The notes under the pieces are model-generated. The model ran no database searches. It was not told the DNA's origin and saw nothing but the letters and a program-made list of their open reading frames with translations. A stretch of DNA of 64,000 bases, from NCBI GenBank assembly GCA_050262155.1, contig CP189843.1:124001-188000 (forward strand). The letters are read 5' to 3'. Within the stretch, counting starts at the first letter, position 1. Each line of letters opens with the position of its first letter. Made by a program: the position numbers and the translations under genes. The DNA is from Parvimonas sp000223315. GTDB lineage: Bacteria > Bacillota > Clostridia > Tissierellales > Peptoniphilaceae. Below are positions 34,672 through 44,283 of this stretch, piece after piece.

Positions 34672-35196
34672 TTAATCAGCTATTATTAAACCGTAATTTC
34701 CATCTTTTCTCTTATATAATACATTTGTTTTATAATCTTTTGCATTTTTAAAAATGAAAAAGTCATGGTTTAAAAGTTCTATCTGTAAAATAGCTTCTTC
34801 TTCAGACATCGTAGCTACATCGAATTTTTTAACTCTAACAATTTTTGATTCTTCTTCTTCCAAAGGTTCAGCAATTTTTTCAAATCTTATAGTTTCTAAA
34901 GCTTGATATTTCTTTTGTAGTTTAGTTTTGTTTTTTCTTATTTGTCTTTCAAGATTATCCAAAACGATGTCTATTGAAGTATACATATCGTTTGTGCTTT
35001 CTTCTGCTCTAAGTATTGTGCTATTTGGTAAATAAATTGTAGCTTCAAAAATCTTATCGTTTTTAACTGCACTGTAAGTAACTTTACCTTCAATGTCTTT
35101 AGAGAAAAATTTATCCAATTTTTCAAACTTTTTAGCAGTGATTTCTTTTAAAGCATTTGTAACTTCAATGTTTTTACCTATAAATTGTAATTTCAT
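34672..35196 (-). CDS. hpf: Ribosome hibernation promoting factor, long form
   Basis: 174 residues: an N-terminal RaiA/HPF beta-alpha domain (1-~95; KLQFIGKNIEVTNALKE, later SIDIVLDNLERQIRKNK) plus a C-terminal dimerisation domain (EAILQIELLNHDFFIFKNA, ~134-152). The long form dimerises 70S ribosomes into 100S particles in stationary phase. GGGAGG precedes the ATG. Confidence 0.94.
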   Translation of the reverse strand: MKLQFIGKNIEVTNALKEITAKKFEKLDKFFSKDIEGKVTYSAVKNDKIFEATIYLPNSTILRAEESTNDMYTSIDIVLDNLERQIRKNKTKLQKKYQALETIRFEKIAEPLEEEESKIVRVKKFDVATMSEEEAILQIELLNHDFFIFKNAKDYKTNVLYKRKDGNYGLIIAD

Positions 35197-35362
35197 ACCA
35201 ATACCTCCCTAACATTTTTTATATTTGCATTAAAAATGCAAATATAATGTTACTTATATTATACCATATTTTTCCGTTAAATACCTAAATTGAAACTAAA
35301 ATTTTTATTTTTATATTATTTTATGTTATACTTAATTAGTATTTATTTTAAAAGGAGATATT

Positions 35363-36100
35363 ATGAAAAGAGATACTGTACTTATAACTGGCTCATCAAG
35401 GGGCATTGGTTCTGCAATTGCAAAGGCTTTGGCAAAAGAAAATTATAATATAGTTATAAATTATAAAGAAAACGAAATAGAGGCAAAAAAAGTTTTTGAA
35501 GAAATAAAAACATATAATCCGAATGTCTTAATGATAAAAGCGGATATAAGAAAGACTACCGAAGTTGAAAATATGTTTAATGAAATAGAAAAAAATTTTG
35601 AAAATGTAGATATTCTAATAAATAATGCAGGGATTGCAAGTGTGAGATTTTTTCAAGATATTATAGAAGAGGAATGGGAAGATATTTTTAATGTAAATGT
35701 GCATGGATCATATCGTTGCATAAAAAGGGCGATTCCTTCAATGATTAATAATAGATATGGGAAAATAATTGGAATAAGTTCAATATGGGGAGTTACAGGG
35801 GGAGCGCTTGAGGCACATTATTCAGCTACTAAAGGAGCGATTATTTCTATGAATAAGGCTCTTGCAAAGGAGTTAGGGTATTCTGGAATAACTGTAAATA
35901 CAGTTGCACCCGGTGGAGTTGATACTGATATGTTAAAGGATGTTCCAAAGGAAAGTATTGAGGCTTATTGCTCTGAATTTCCTTTACAAAGACTTGCAAA
36001 ACCTGAAGAGATTGCAGATGTGGTAAAATTTTTGATTTCCAAAGAAGCCTCTTATATAACAGGACATGTTTTAAATGTAAATGGGGGAGCTTTTATTTAA
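35363..36100 (+). CDS. SDR-family oxidoreductase, 3-oxoacyl-ACP reductase-like
   Basis: 245 residues, Rossmann fold. The cofactor site is TGSSRGIGSAIA (~residues 8-19), NNAGIA (~87-92), then catalytic Ser in ISSIWG (~138) and YSATKGA (~153-159, Tyr/Lys). The C-terminal GHVLNVNGG is FabG-like. An isolated gene outside a fab cluster, so it may serve another alcohol/ketone pair. AAAAGGAG precedes the ATG. Confidence 0.85.
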   Translation: MKRDTVLITGSSRGIGSAIAKALAKENYNIVINYKENEIEAKKVFEEIKTYNPNVLMIKADIRKTTEVENMFNEIEKNFENVDILINNAGIASVRFFQDIIEEEWEDIFNVNVHGSYRCIKRAIPSMINNRYGKIIGISSIWGVTGGALEAHYSATKGAIISMNKALAKELGYSGITVNTVAPGGVDTDMLKDVPKESIEAYCSEFPLQRLAKPEEIADVVKFLISKEASYITGHVLNVNGGAFI

Positions 36101-36129
36101 AAAATACTGAAAAAAACATAAAAAAGCTA

Positions 36130-36158
36130 TTTACAAAAGTTTAAAAAAGTTGTATAAT
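36130..36158 (+). promoter_or_regulatory. rpsD promoter
   Basis: TTTACA (36130-36135), 17 nt, TATAAT (36153-36158). It leaves a ~45-nt leader with a small AAATTATCGCGG..AAATAATTT hairpin before the S4 start, possibly used for S4 autoregulation. Confidence 0.7.
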
Positions 36159-36211
36159 CTATGCGTGGCTATAAATTATCGCGGCAAATAATTTATGGGG
36201 AGTATGAAAAT

Positions 36212-36811
36212 ATGGCAAAAATGATGGGACCTAGATTTAAACAATCAAGAAGACTAGGCTTAAATGTATGCGGACACCCAAAAGCTAACAAAAGAATGGG
36301 TAAAGGTCTTGCAAGAAACGACAAAAAATTAACAGAATATGGTTTACAATTACTTGAAAAGCAAAGATTAAGAGCTTACTATGGAGTAATGGAAAAACAA
36401 TTCAGAACTTATGTAGAAAAAGCACTTAGACAAAAAGAACATATAACAGGGGATGCTCTTGTTATGATGTTAGAAACAAGATTAGATAACCTTGTTTACA
36501 GAATGGGATTTGCTTCTTCAATCAGACAAGCTAGACAAATGGTAGTTCATGGACATATGCTTGTTAATGGTAAAAAAGTTGATATACCTTCATACGCAGT
36601 ACAAGTTGGAGATGAAATCACTTTAAGAGAAAAATCACAAAAAGTTGAAATGTTCAAAGAAAACTTTGAATCTACATTCTTAGGAGTTGTTCCTTACATT
36701 GAAAAGAAAGAAGGACTAAAAGCAACTTTATTAAGAATGCCTGAAAGAAACGAAGTTCCTATTGAAATTCAAGACTCATTAGTAGTAGAATTCTACTCAA
36801 GATTAATTTAG
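36212..36811 (+). CDS. rpsD: 30S ribosomal protein S4
   Basis: 199 residues starting MAKMMGPRFKQSRRLGLNV, the usual S4 N-terminus. The S4 RNA-binding domain contains RLDNLVYRMGFASSIRQARQ (~residues 90-109). ATG 36212 has GGGGAG upstream; an earlier ATG at 36161 lies in the leader. Monocistronic, as in many Firmicutes, with a terminator at 36818-36843. N-terminal cysteines are reduced to one (NVCGHP). Confidence 0.96.
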   Translation: MAKMMGPRFKQSRRLGLNVCGHPKANKRMGKGLARNDKKLTEYGLQLLEKQRLRAYYGVMEKQFRTYVEKALRQKEHITGDALVMMLETRLDNLVYRMGFASSIRQARQMVVHGHMLVNGKKVDIPSYAVQVGDEITLREKSQKVEMFKENFESTFLGVVPYIEKKEGLKATLLRMPERNEVPIEIQDSLVVEFYSRLI

Positions 36812-36817
36812 CAAAAC

Positions 36818-36843
36818 AAAGCACGATTTATCGTGCTTTTTTG
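36818..36843 (+). terminator. Terminator after rpsD
   Basis: AAAGCACGA/TCGTGCTTT stem followed by T run. Confidence 0.88.
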
Positions 36844-36954
36844 TGTTGTTTATTTAATTATGGCTAGATTGAAATATAAAATTTCTCTATTAAGTTGTAG
36901 TTGATGGTTTAATGATTAGTATAGATTTTTTGAAAAGGAATAAAGGTGAAATAT

Positions 36955-37818
36955 ATGTCAAAAAAAGATTCAGAATTTCAAGTAAAAATTATGTCTTTTC
37001 TGTTTCGAGGAAAAGAAATATTTAAACCTTTAAATACGGGTTTTATTGATGAAAGAGTAAGCTGTATTAGAGAATATGTAGCTAATATTTACTTTTATAC
37101 AAAAGATGGTTATACTATTATGATTGATGCGGGATATAATTATGATAGACTTGAGGAAAAGATGAGTTGGCTTGATATCAGTCCGAAAGATATAAAAGAG
37201 ATTTTAATTACTCATCAAGATACAGACCATGTTGGAGCTGTTGAAAGAGGTAGTGATGGATTATTTAGTGAATCAACAATATATATCGGAAGAATTGAAA
37301 ATGAGTATTTAGAGGGTCGTAAAAGTCGTAAAGTCTTTTGGGGGTTACATAAATTACCTCAAGTGCATATTGATAACAAAAAAGTTTTGATTGATGATGG
37401 TGAAGTTTTTTATATCGGAAATATTAAGATAGAAGCTTTTCTTGTACCGGGGCATACTTGGGGACATCTTGTATATTTGATTGATGATGCTTATTTATTT
37501 ACCGGAGATACGATTTGGTTTGGAGCAGATGGCGGTTATGCATTTTTAAATACTCTTGCAGAAGATAGAAAGTTGCAAACAAAATCATTGAAAAGATTGG
37601 AAGAAATTCTTAGAAAAAGAAATCTTAAGTTAAAAATTATTACAGGACATACCGGTTGGACTGATGATATAGACTTTACTTTTGCTCATACGGATGAGAT
37701 TTGTAATTCATTAAGGAGAAAACCGAAAGTTCATGATCCTAAAGCACCTTATGACGGCTTTGATGAAAGTTGGGATACAGAAGAAAATTCAAAAAAGGGA
37801 TTCCTAGATAAATGTTAA
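36955..37818 (+). CDS. Metallo-beta-lactamase fold hydrolase
   Basis: 287 residues. The HxHxDH-like motif appears as THQDTDHVG (~residues 82-90), with later metal ligands in GHTWGHLVYL (~166-175), TGDTIW (~183-188) and a C-terminal GHTGW (~226). The first histidine of HxHxDH is replaced by Thr-His-Gln-Asp; variants of this kind occur in the superfamily. ATG 36955 is preferred (AAAGGTGA upstream). Substrate unknown. Confidence 0.8.
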   Translation: MSKKDSEFQVKIMSFLFRGKEIFKPLNTGFIDERVSCIREYVANIYFYTKDGYTIMIDAGYNYDRLEEKMSWLDISPKDIKEILITHQDTDHVGAVERGSDGLFSESTIYIGRIENEYLEGRKSRKVFWGLHKLPQVHIDNKKVLIDDGEVFYIGNIKIEAFLVPGHTWGHLVYLIDDAYLFTGDTIWFGADGGYAFLNTLAEDRKLQTKSLKRLEEILRKRNLKLKIITGHTGWTDDIDFTFAHTDEICNSLRRKPKVHDPKAPYDGFDESWDTEENSKKGFLDKC

Positions 37819-37837
37819 AATTTAAAATTTTTTATAA

Positions 37838-37872
37838 AAAAGGTGATGTTATATTTTAACATCACCTTTTGT
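37838..37872. terminator. Bidirectional terminator
   Basis: AAAAGGTGATGTT/AACATCACCTTTT stem between the convergent MBL and brnQ genes. Confidence 0.85.
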
Positions 37873-37892
37873 CTTAAATTATTAATTTTTTA

Positions 37893-39173
37893 TTATTTCT
37901 TTTTAATAAATAATGCTATTACAAATGCTATAAAACTTGGAATTATCCAGTTAAAACCTATATCACTTAATGGTAAAATAGTTATAAATTTTAAAATTCC
38001 CAATTGTTCATAAAGCACTTGAATAAAACTTATTGTAACTGCTGTAAAAGCAGGTAATTTAAAGATTAAATCATTTTTAATTTTATCTTTAAAGAATGCA
38101 AGTATAATTAAAACTATTGTTGGTGGATAAACAACGGCAAGTATTGGAGCACCGATTTTTACTATTCCACTAACTCCGATTATTGCAGCTGCAGTTCCAA
38201 ATAGACAAATACAAAGTATAAAAGTAGAATATTTAATTTTTCCTTTTGTAATATTTACCAAATATTCTCCTGATGCTGATGTAAGTCCTATTGAAGTTGT
38301 TAAACAAGCAAGGAATGATGCTAAACCTAGAGCCACCTTTCCGGCATTTCCTAAAAGATTTTGTGTTACATTTACAATTATTTGAGATTGTTCAACATCT
38401 AGTCCATATTTTGCAGAAACAGTTGCTCCAAGATATGTAAGACCGCCATAGATTAATCCTAAAGTAGTACAAGCGATAAGACCTGATTTAAACAACATTT
38501 TTACTTGTTGTTTTGGTTCGCTGTAACCTTTATTTTTTAATGTCAATAATAAAACTGATCCTACTGCTAAAGATACAAAACAGTCCATTGTTTGATAACC
38601 GTCAATTAATCCTTTTCCTAATACACTATTTATTTTAGCGGTTTCTGCAGGAGCTCCAAGTGGAGAAATTATTCCTTTAACAATTATTACAACTAATGCA
38701 AGAATTAAAAAAGGAGTTAAAAATTTTCCGATAATATCTACAACCTTTGATGGTCTTACAGTTAAAAAGTAAGTTAGCGAATAGAATATTATAGCTACTG
38801 CTGTTATAGTAAAAGTATTATGAAATCCCAATATAGGTTTGATTCCCATTTCATAAGCTGTTGCACCCGTTCTTGGAATTACAAGAAGCGGTCCAACACA
38901 CATAATAACCATAAAACTCAAAACTAAAGCAGGTTTCTTTCCTATAGGGCTAAAAAATTTCATTATATCACATTCATAATATGTAACAGCCATTAAAGCT
39001 ACAAGAGCAAGACCGACAGCGGTAACTGTAAAACCTAAAAATGTGATAAACCAAGAGCTACCTGAAAGAACTCCCAAATATGGGGGAAAAATCAAATTTC
39101 CTGCTCCAAAAAACATTGCAAAAAGTGCAAAACCAAATGTTAACATATCAATTGTGCTATTCTTTTTGTTCAT
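37893..39173 (-). CDS. brnQ: Branched-chain amino acid:cation symporter BrnQ
   Basis: 426 residues with ~12 hydrophobic segments. FALFAMFFGAGNLIFPPYLG (~residues 13-32) is the LIVCS-family signature, and GPLLVIPRTGATAYEMG (~92-108) is also typical. Imports Leu/Ile/Val with Na+ or H+. The ATG at 39173 is directly preceded by AAGGAGAGGG; a longer reading from 39245 has no such site. Confidence 0.92.
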   Translation of the reverse strand: MNKKNSTIDMLTFGFALFAMFFGAGNLIFPPYLGVLSGSSWFITFLGFTVTAVGLALVALMAVTYYECDIMKFFSPIGKKPALVLSFMVIMCVGPLLVIPRTGATAYEMGIKPILGFHNTFTITAVAIIFYSLTYFLTVRPSKVVDIIGKFLTPFLILALVVIIVKGIISPLGAPAETAKINSVLGKGLIDGYQTMDCFVSLAVGSVLLLTLKNKGYSEPKQQVKMLFKSGLIACTTLGLIYGGLTYLGATVSAKYGLDVEQSQIIVNVTQNLLGNAGKVALGLASFLACLTTSIGLTSASGEYLVNITKGKIKYSTFILCICLFGTAAAIIGVSGIVKIGAPILAVVYPPTIVLIILAFFKDKIKNDLIFKLPAFTAVTISFIQVLYEQLGILKFITILPLSDIGFNWIIPSFIAFVIALFIKKK

Positions 39174-39458
39174 TACATTCCCTCTCCTTAAAAATAAAAA
39201 AATCAAAATATCAAAACTAAGAAAAATTGTATTTTGTCTAAACATATTTTACAAGAAATTCATAAAAAACTCAATAGTAAAAACGGTTTTTTATAAAGAA
39301 ATTTTATGTATATTATATATTTTTTATAAAAATTAAAGAAAAATATTATATTTTACAGCATAACAGTTTAATACAATATCACTAGACAAACAAAAAAAGT
39401 ATGGTATAATTAAATTGGTAGGGCTGTTTTATGTAAATAATTTTGTAGGAGGATTATT

Positions 39459-40115
39459 ATGAAAATAAAAAGATTTATAATATTTAGCTTTTTCTCCATA
39501 TTGGTATTATGGTCTTTTAGTATAAATAAATCCGTAGCTAAAGATGTTCAAGATGAAATTCAGGATAAAGAGAATACATTTTCCAAAGAAGTGGATTTTG
39601 CTTCAGACGCCATTTACAAATTTTATAAAAATCAAGATTTGGGTGAAAAGAATAATTTAGAGTTCTATTTTTCAAAAGATGTCCTAAAACTTATGAATTA
39701 TAAAATTAAGTATAATGATTTAAAGAATAAAGAATTGGATAATTATTACTATAGATACGAAGTTACGGTAAAACCTGTAGATGTTGAAAAGTGGAAGCAA
39801 GATGGAAATATCTTTAACTTTAATTTGCAGGTTATAACTGAATTTGCTTATTCTAAATCTGATGAAATTAGCGGAAATTCTGTAGTACTTGAGCTTACTG
39901 TTACCAGAGATAAAAAAGGTAATTTAAAAATTACAAGATGCTATCAAAGCATTCATTCCGAAGTTGATGAAGCAAAATTTTATGATATGCTTTCCAAAAA
40001 CGAAGATGTTGACAAATGGCTTGATGAAAATTTTGAAGAAGCAAAGGAGTATATAAAAAAATCAAGAAATAGTTGGGAAGCGGATTTTTATAGAATTATA
40101 GCTATTTGTGATTAA
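39459..40115 (+). CDS. Secreted protein of unknown function
   Basis: 218 residues. A classical signal peptide (residues ~1-27, FIIFSFFSILVLW core, predicted cleavage after SVAKD-region alanine) is followed by a Lys/Glu/Asp-rich extracellular domain with regular strand segments (YYYRYEVTVKPVD, FNLQVITEFAY, VLELTVTRDKKG), resembling an NTF2-like or lipocalin-like sheet. It has its own extended -10 promoter (TGGTATAAT ~39402-39410) and AGGAGG. No homologue recognised. Confidence 0.55.
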   Translation: MKIKRFIIFSFFSILVLWSFSINKSVAKDVQDEIQDKENTFSKEVDFASDAIYKFYKNQDLGEKNNLEFYFSKDVLKLMNYKIKYNDLKNKELDNYYYRYEVTVKPVDVEKWKQDGNIFNFNLQVITEFAYSKSDEISGNSVVLELTVTRDKKGNLKITRCYQSIHSEVDEAKFYDMLSKNEDVDKWLDENFEEAKEYIKKSRNSWEADFYRIIAICD

Positions 40116-40167
40116 TAAAGATTTAATTTGTAATAAATTTTTAAGGTAAATTTAAGATATTTGTATT

Positions 40168-40215
40168 AAAATCGGGATTAAGATGATTCATTATCATTTT
40201 ATCTCGATTTTTTGA
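40168..40215 (+). terminator. Terminator after the secreted-protein gene
   Basis: AAATCGGGAT/ATCTCGATTT with an inner stem AAGATGAT.../ATTATCATTTT, then T6. Confidence 0.7.
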
Positions 40216-40309
40216 TAATTTAATTAATATTTTTTATTAATTTAGTGAAAAATTTTTTAAAATATGGTAGAATAAATATTGTAGGAGAAAACATTTTTGG
40301 AGGTATGAT

Positions 40310-42103
40310 ATGAAAAGAAATGAAGTTGATAAAAGTTTAACTTGGAATTTGAGTGATCTTTTTAAAACAGAAGAAGATTACAAAAAGGCTCTTAAGGAAA
40401 TTGTTGAAAAAACAGATGAACTTGTAAAGATTTATGAAGGAAAACTTGACTGTTATTGTACTATTAACAGTTGTTTGGAAGATTTAAAACCTATTTATGT
40501 ATTGATTGATTTAACTGCAAATTATGCAAGTTTGGATTATGAAACAGATTTAGGTGGAAAAGAACAATTTGAAAGAATGGTAGATTTTGAAAATACCATT
40601 GCTCCGGTTTATGCCAAACTTAGCTTTGTAGAAACTGAAATCTTAGCAAATGATAAAAGAATTATAGAAAAGGCTATGAAAGAAAATTCTGAAAATAGAA
40701 GATTTTTAGAAAAACTTTTAGACAGAAAAGATCATACTTTATCAAAAGAAGTTGAAAGCACACTCTCAGCTTTATCAGGAAGTTTTGAAACCCCTTATAG
40801 AGTATATCAACAATCAAAAATGCAAGATTTATCTTTTGAAGATGTTGAAGTAAATGGTGTAAAAACTCCAATGACTTACAATATTTTTGAAGGATGTTTT
40901 GAAGTTGATTCAAATACTGAATTTAGAAGAGAGGCTTTTAAAAAATTCTACAAGACTTTAGCAAAATATGAAAATACATTTGCAAGTGCATATTATAGCA
41001 ATGTTCAACAAGATAAGGCAATGTCTAAAGTTAGAAAATACGACAGTGTTTTTGATTATCTTTTAGCTTCACAAGAAGTTACAATGGATATGTATAATAG
41101 ACAATGTGATGTTATTATGGAAAAACTTGCACCACATATTAGAAAATATGCAAGACTTTTAAAGAGAGTAAATAAATTAGATAAAATGACTTTTTCAGAT
41201 ATGAAAATGCCTTTAGATTCTGAATTCCAAAAAGTTTACAGTATTGATGAATGTAAAAATATGGTAATTGATGGATTATCAGTTTTAGGAAATGATTACA
41301 AATCTTATTTGGAAAAAGCTTTTGATAATAGATATATAGACTATGTTGATAATGAAGGAAAGGCCTCAGGTGCTTTCTGTGCAAGTCCATATAAAGTGCA
41401 TCCTTATGTACTTTTAACTTGGTCAGGAAATATGTCCGACATCCTTACAGTTGCTCATGAACTTGGACATGGTGGACATTTCTCACTTTGTCACCAAAAT
41501 CAAAATATTTTAAATGTTGATTGTTCAACTTATTTTGTAGAAGCACCTTCAACAACAAATGAATTGATTATGGCTCATTATTTACTTGAAAATGCAAAGA
41601 CTGATAGGGAAAGAAGATGGATTATTTCAGAAATAATTTCAAAAACATATTATCATAATTTCGTAACACATTTCTTAGAAGCATATTATCAAAGAGAAGT
41701 TTATAAAATTATAGATAAAGGTGGAGCTGTTGATGCCGAAACTTTAAATACACTTTTTAAAGAAACTATGGAAAAATTCTTTGGTGAAGATGTTGAACTT
41801 GCAGATGGAGTTGAAAGAACATGGATGAGACAACCTCATTACTATATGGGACTTTATTCATATACTTACAGTGCAGGTTTAACAATCGGAACACAAATGT
41901 GTCTAAATATTTTAAAGGATAATTCAAAGGCTGCACAATGGATTGAAGTATTAAAAGCCGGTGGAAGTAAAAATCCGGTAGATCTTGCAAAAATGGCAGA
42001 TGTTGATGTTACGACAGATGCACCGCTTCTTAATACAATTGAGTATATCGGAAGTCTAATTGACGAAATGGAAAGATTAACTGATAAGATAGAACAAGAA
42101 TAA
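40310..42103 (+). CDS. pepF: Oligoendopeptidase F (M3B peptidase)
   Basis: 597 residues, full length for the family. Zinc motif HELGHGGHF (~residues 384-392, HExxH) with the third ligand expected in the ~residue 410-420 helix (FVEAPSTTNE). A C-terminal YTYSAGLTIG completes the M3B pattern. It degrades 7-17-residue peptides in the cytosol. GGAGG precedes the ATG. Confidence 0.95.
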   Translation: MKRNEVDKSLTWNLSDLFKTEEDYKKALKEIVEKTDELVKIYEGKLDCYCTINSCLEDLKPIYVLIDLTANYASLDYETDLGGKEQFERMVDFENTIAPVYAKLSFVETEILANDKRIIEKAMKENSENRRFLEKLLDRKDHTLSKEVESTLSALSGSFETPYRVYQQSKMQDLSFEDVEVNGVKTPMTYNIFEGCFEVDSNTEFRREAFKKFYKTLAKYENTFASAYYSNVQQDKAMSKVRKYDSVFDYLLASQEVTMDMYNRQCDVIMEKLAPHIRKYARLLKRVNKLDKMTFSDMKMPLDSEFQKVYSIDECKNMVIDGLSVLGNDYKSYLEKAFDNRYIDYVDNEGKASGAFCASPYKVHPYVLLTWSGNMSDILTVAHELGHGGHFSLCHQNQNILNVDCSTYFVEAPSTTNELIMAHYLLENAKTDRERRWIISEIISKTYYHNFVTHFLEAYYQREVYKIIDKGGAVDAETLNTLFKETMEKFFGEDVELADGVERTWMRQPHYYMGLYSYTYSAGLTIGTQMCLNILKDNSKAAQWIEVLKAGGSKNPVDLAKMADVDVTTDAPLLNTIEYIGSLIDEMERLTDKIEQE

Positions 42104-42159
42104 AAATGTATTTTAAATTTAATATATATTTGTATTTGTTAATAATTAATTGATAAGTA

Positions 42160-42188
42160 TTGAAAAAAATATATAAAGGAGATATAAT
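42160..42188 (+). promoter_or_regulatory. Retron promoter
   Basis: TTGAAA (42160-42165), 17 nt, TATAAT (42183-42188). The expected transcription start (~42194) coincides with the first base of the retron a1 arm. Confidence 0.8.
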
Positions 42189-42193
42189 ATAAT

Positions 42194-42328
42194 TGCGTAT
42201 GGTTAGATTTTGTGCTTGAGTTTTAGCAAGCATTGATATAAATGTTGCCAAGAAGTGACATTTCTTTAAAATTATTTATTAAAAGGCGTTTAAAATATTT
42301 ATTACGTCATAATGAGTAACCATACGCA
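42194..42328 (+). ncRNA. Retron msr-msd non-coding RNA
   Basis: The ends form a perfect 12-bp inverted repeat, TGCGTATGGTTA (42194-42205) and TAACCATACGCA (42317-42328), the a1/a2 arms. Within it are two msr-like hairpins, TGCTTG/CAAGCA (42213-42232) and AAATGT/ACATTT (~42240-42265), then an AT-rich msd region with a weak TTAAA/TTTAA hairpin. A T run follows a2. It sits 14 nt before a reverse transcriptase start, the standard retron order. Confidence 0.85.
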
Positions 42329-42342
42329 TTTTTTGTTTTGAT

Positions 42343-44190
42343 ATGAATAATTATAAAGAAGAGAGAAAAAATTTATCTAAATTAATACATATTAGAAATA
42401 AAAGTATTAAGTAATATTCTCTATAATCAAAAAATAGAAAATTCTTATAAAGAATTTAGAATTCTTAAAAAGAATGGTAAATATAGAATAATACAAGCAC
42501 CAGAAAAAAATTTAAAGTATATTCAGAGAAAATTAGGAAAATTTTTGAATGAAACTCATAATAAGTACATAGAAGATAAGGGAATAAAACTAAATATTTC
42601 TCATGGATTTGTAAAAGGGAAAAATATATTTTCTAATGCAAAAATACATAGAAATAAAAGGTATGTATTAAATGTTGATATATTAGATTTTTTTTTTTTC
42701 CATCTTTCCATTTCGGAAGGGTAAGAGGATATTTTGAAAAAAATAAAGAATTTAAATTTTCAAACGAAATGGCTACATTAACAGCTCAATTGACATGTTA
42801 TAATGGCAAATTGCCACAAGGAGCACCAACTTCTCCAATTATTTCAAATTTAATATTTAATATTGTTGATATTAGAATATTGAATTTAGCAAAAAAATAT
42901 AAATTAGATTATACAAGATATGTAGATGATATGAGTTTTTCAACTAATGAAAAAAATTTTATATTTACATATAAGGAATTTATAGAAAAGCTTATAGATA
43001 TTTTAGAAAAAAGTGGATTTAAAATTAATCAAAATAAGACAAGACTTGAGTACTTTTCTTCGCGTCAAGAAGTTACAGGATTAACGGTAAATAAAAAATT
43101 AAATGCAAATAAATCTTTTATAAAAAAAACAAGAGCAATGGCAAATGAATTATATAAAACAGGAGAGTTTTCTATTAATGGAAAAAAGGGAACTTTAAAT
43201 CAGTTAGAAGGACGATTTGCTTTTATAAATCAAATAGACAAAGAAAATAATAAGATAGTATATGAGTTGGAAAATTTAAAAAAAGGCAAAGACAAAGAAA
43301 ACTATAAAGATAAAGATAAAGACAAAAACAAATACAAAAATGCACATAAAAACAAAGATAAAGAGGAAGAAAAAGATAAAGATAAAGAAAAATTAAAGTC
43401 TAATAAAAAAAATATTTCTGGACTTAATACTAGAGAAAAACAGTATCAAAAATTTTTATTCTATAAGTATTTTTTTAATCCTTCAAAGCCTACTATTGTA
43501 ACTGAAGGAAAAACAGATATAGTTCATATTAAAGCGGCATTAAAGAAATACTATAAAGATTATCCAAAGCTTATTTCACTAAAAGAAGATGGAAGTTTTG
43601 ATTTTAAAATTAGATTTTTAAGAAAGACTAAAAGATTAAAGTATTTTTTGGGAATAGTTGAAGATGGAGCAGATGCTATGAAAAATATTTATAATTTCTA
43701 CACAGGAAATTGTCAGTGTAGAAATTTTTGTGAATTTTTTGAAAATGTTACAATGGATAGAGAATCACTAAATAAAAAACCTGTATTTCTTTTGTTTGAT
43801 AACGAACAGAATAATAGTGATTATCCGTTGAGAAAATTTCTAAATCACATTAATTCTCAAAAACAAAAAAAGAATAACAAAACTAAAGTTGTTAATCAAA
43901 ATCTCATTAATTTAAAAATGAATGAAATAAAAAAAAATATAATATATAATTTATATATACAGAGTGTACCACTTATAGATGGAATGAAACAATGTGAAAT
44001 AGAAGATTTATATGATTCAAAAGTAAGAAGTGTTGTTATAGGTGGAAAAACATTTAATAAAAATGATAAATATAATACAAAAACTGAATATGGGAAACAT
44101 GAGTTTTCTTTATATATTATTAGAAACTATGAAAAAATAGATTTCAGTAATTTCAAACCTATATTGGATAGCATAAATAATATTTGTTAA
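42343..44190 (+). pseudogene. Retron reverse transcriptase fused to a TOPRIM domain (frameshifted as written)
   Basis: Reconstructed ~615 residues from ATG 42343. RT motifs are KKNGKYRIIQAP (~42-54), HGFVKG (~87-92), YVLNVDILDFF, LPQGAPTSP, catalytic YVDD (~193-196) and the retron-typical VTG in RQEVTGLTVN. A Lys/Asp low-complexity linker (~315-360) leads to a TOPRIM-like domain with TIVTEGKTDIVHIKAAL (Glu ~388) and LLFDNEQ (Asp ~486). Two compensating 1-nt shifts break it: an extra A at ~42400-42403 and a missing T in an 11-T tract (42689-42699). Similar indels fill the next 20 kb, so the true gene may be intact. Confidence 0.82.
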
Positions 44191-44219
44191 ATTATAATAA
44201 ATTAATAATGATTTACAAA

Positions 44220-44250
44220 AGATACTGATTTTATTCAGTATCTTTTTTTG
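44220..44250 (+). terminator. Terminator after the retron
   Basis: GATACTGA/TCAGTATC stem followed by T8. Confidence 0.85.
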
Positions 44251-44252
44251 CA

Positions 44253-44276
44253 CAAAAATAGGAGCTTAAAGCTCCT
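44253..44276 (-). terminator. Terminator of the azlC-azlD operon
   Basis: AGGAGCTT/AAGCTCCT stem with a short T run on the minus strand. Confidence 0.65.
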
Positions 44277-44283
44277 TAAATAC

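Noticed and set aside
42030..42251. Small minus-strand reading frame overlapping the retron RNA
   Set aside because: It overlaps the pepF end and the retron promoter and RNA, has no ribosome site and no recognisable product.
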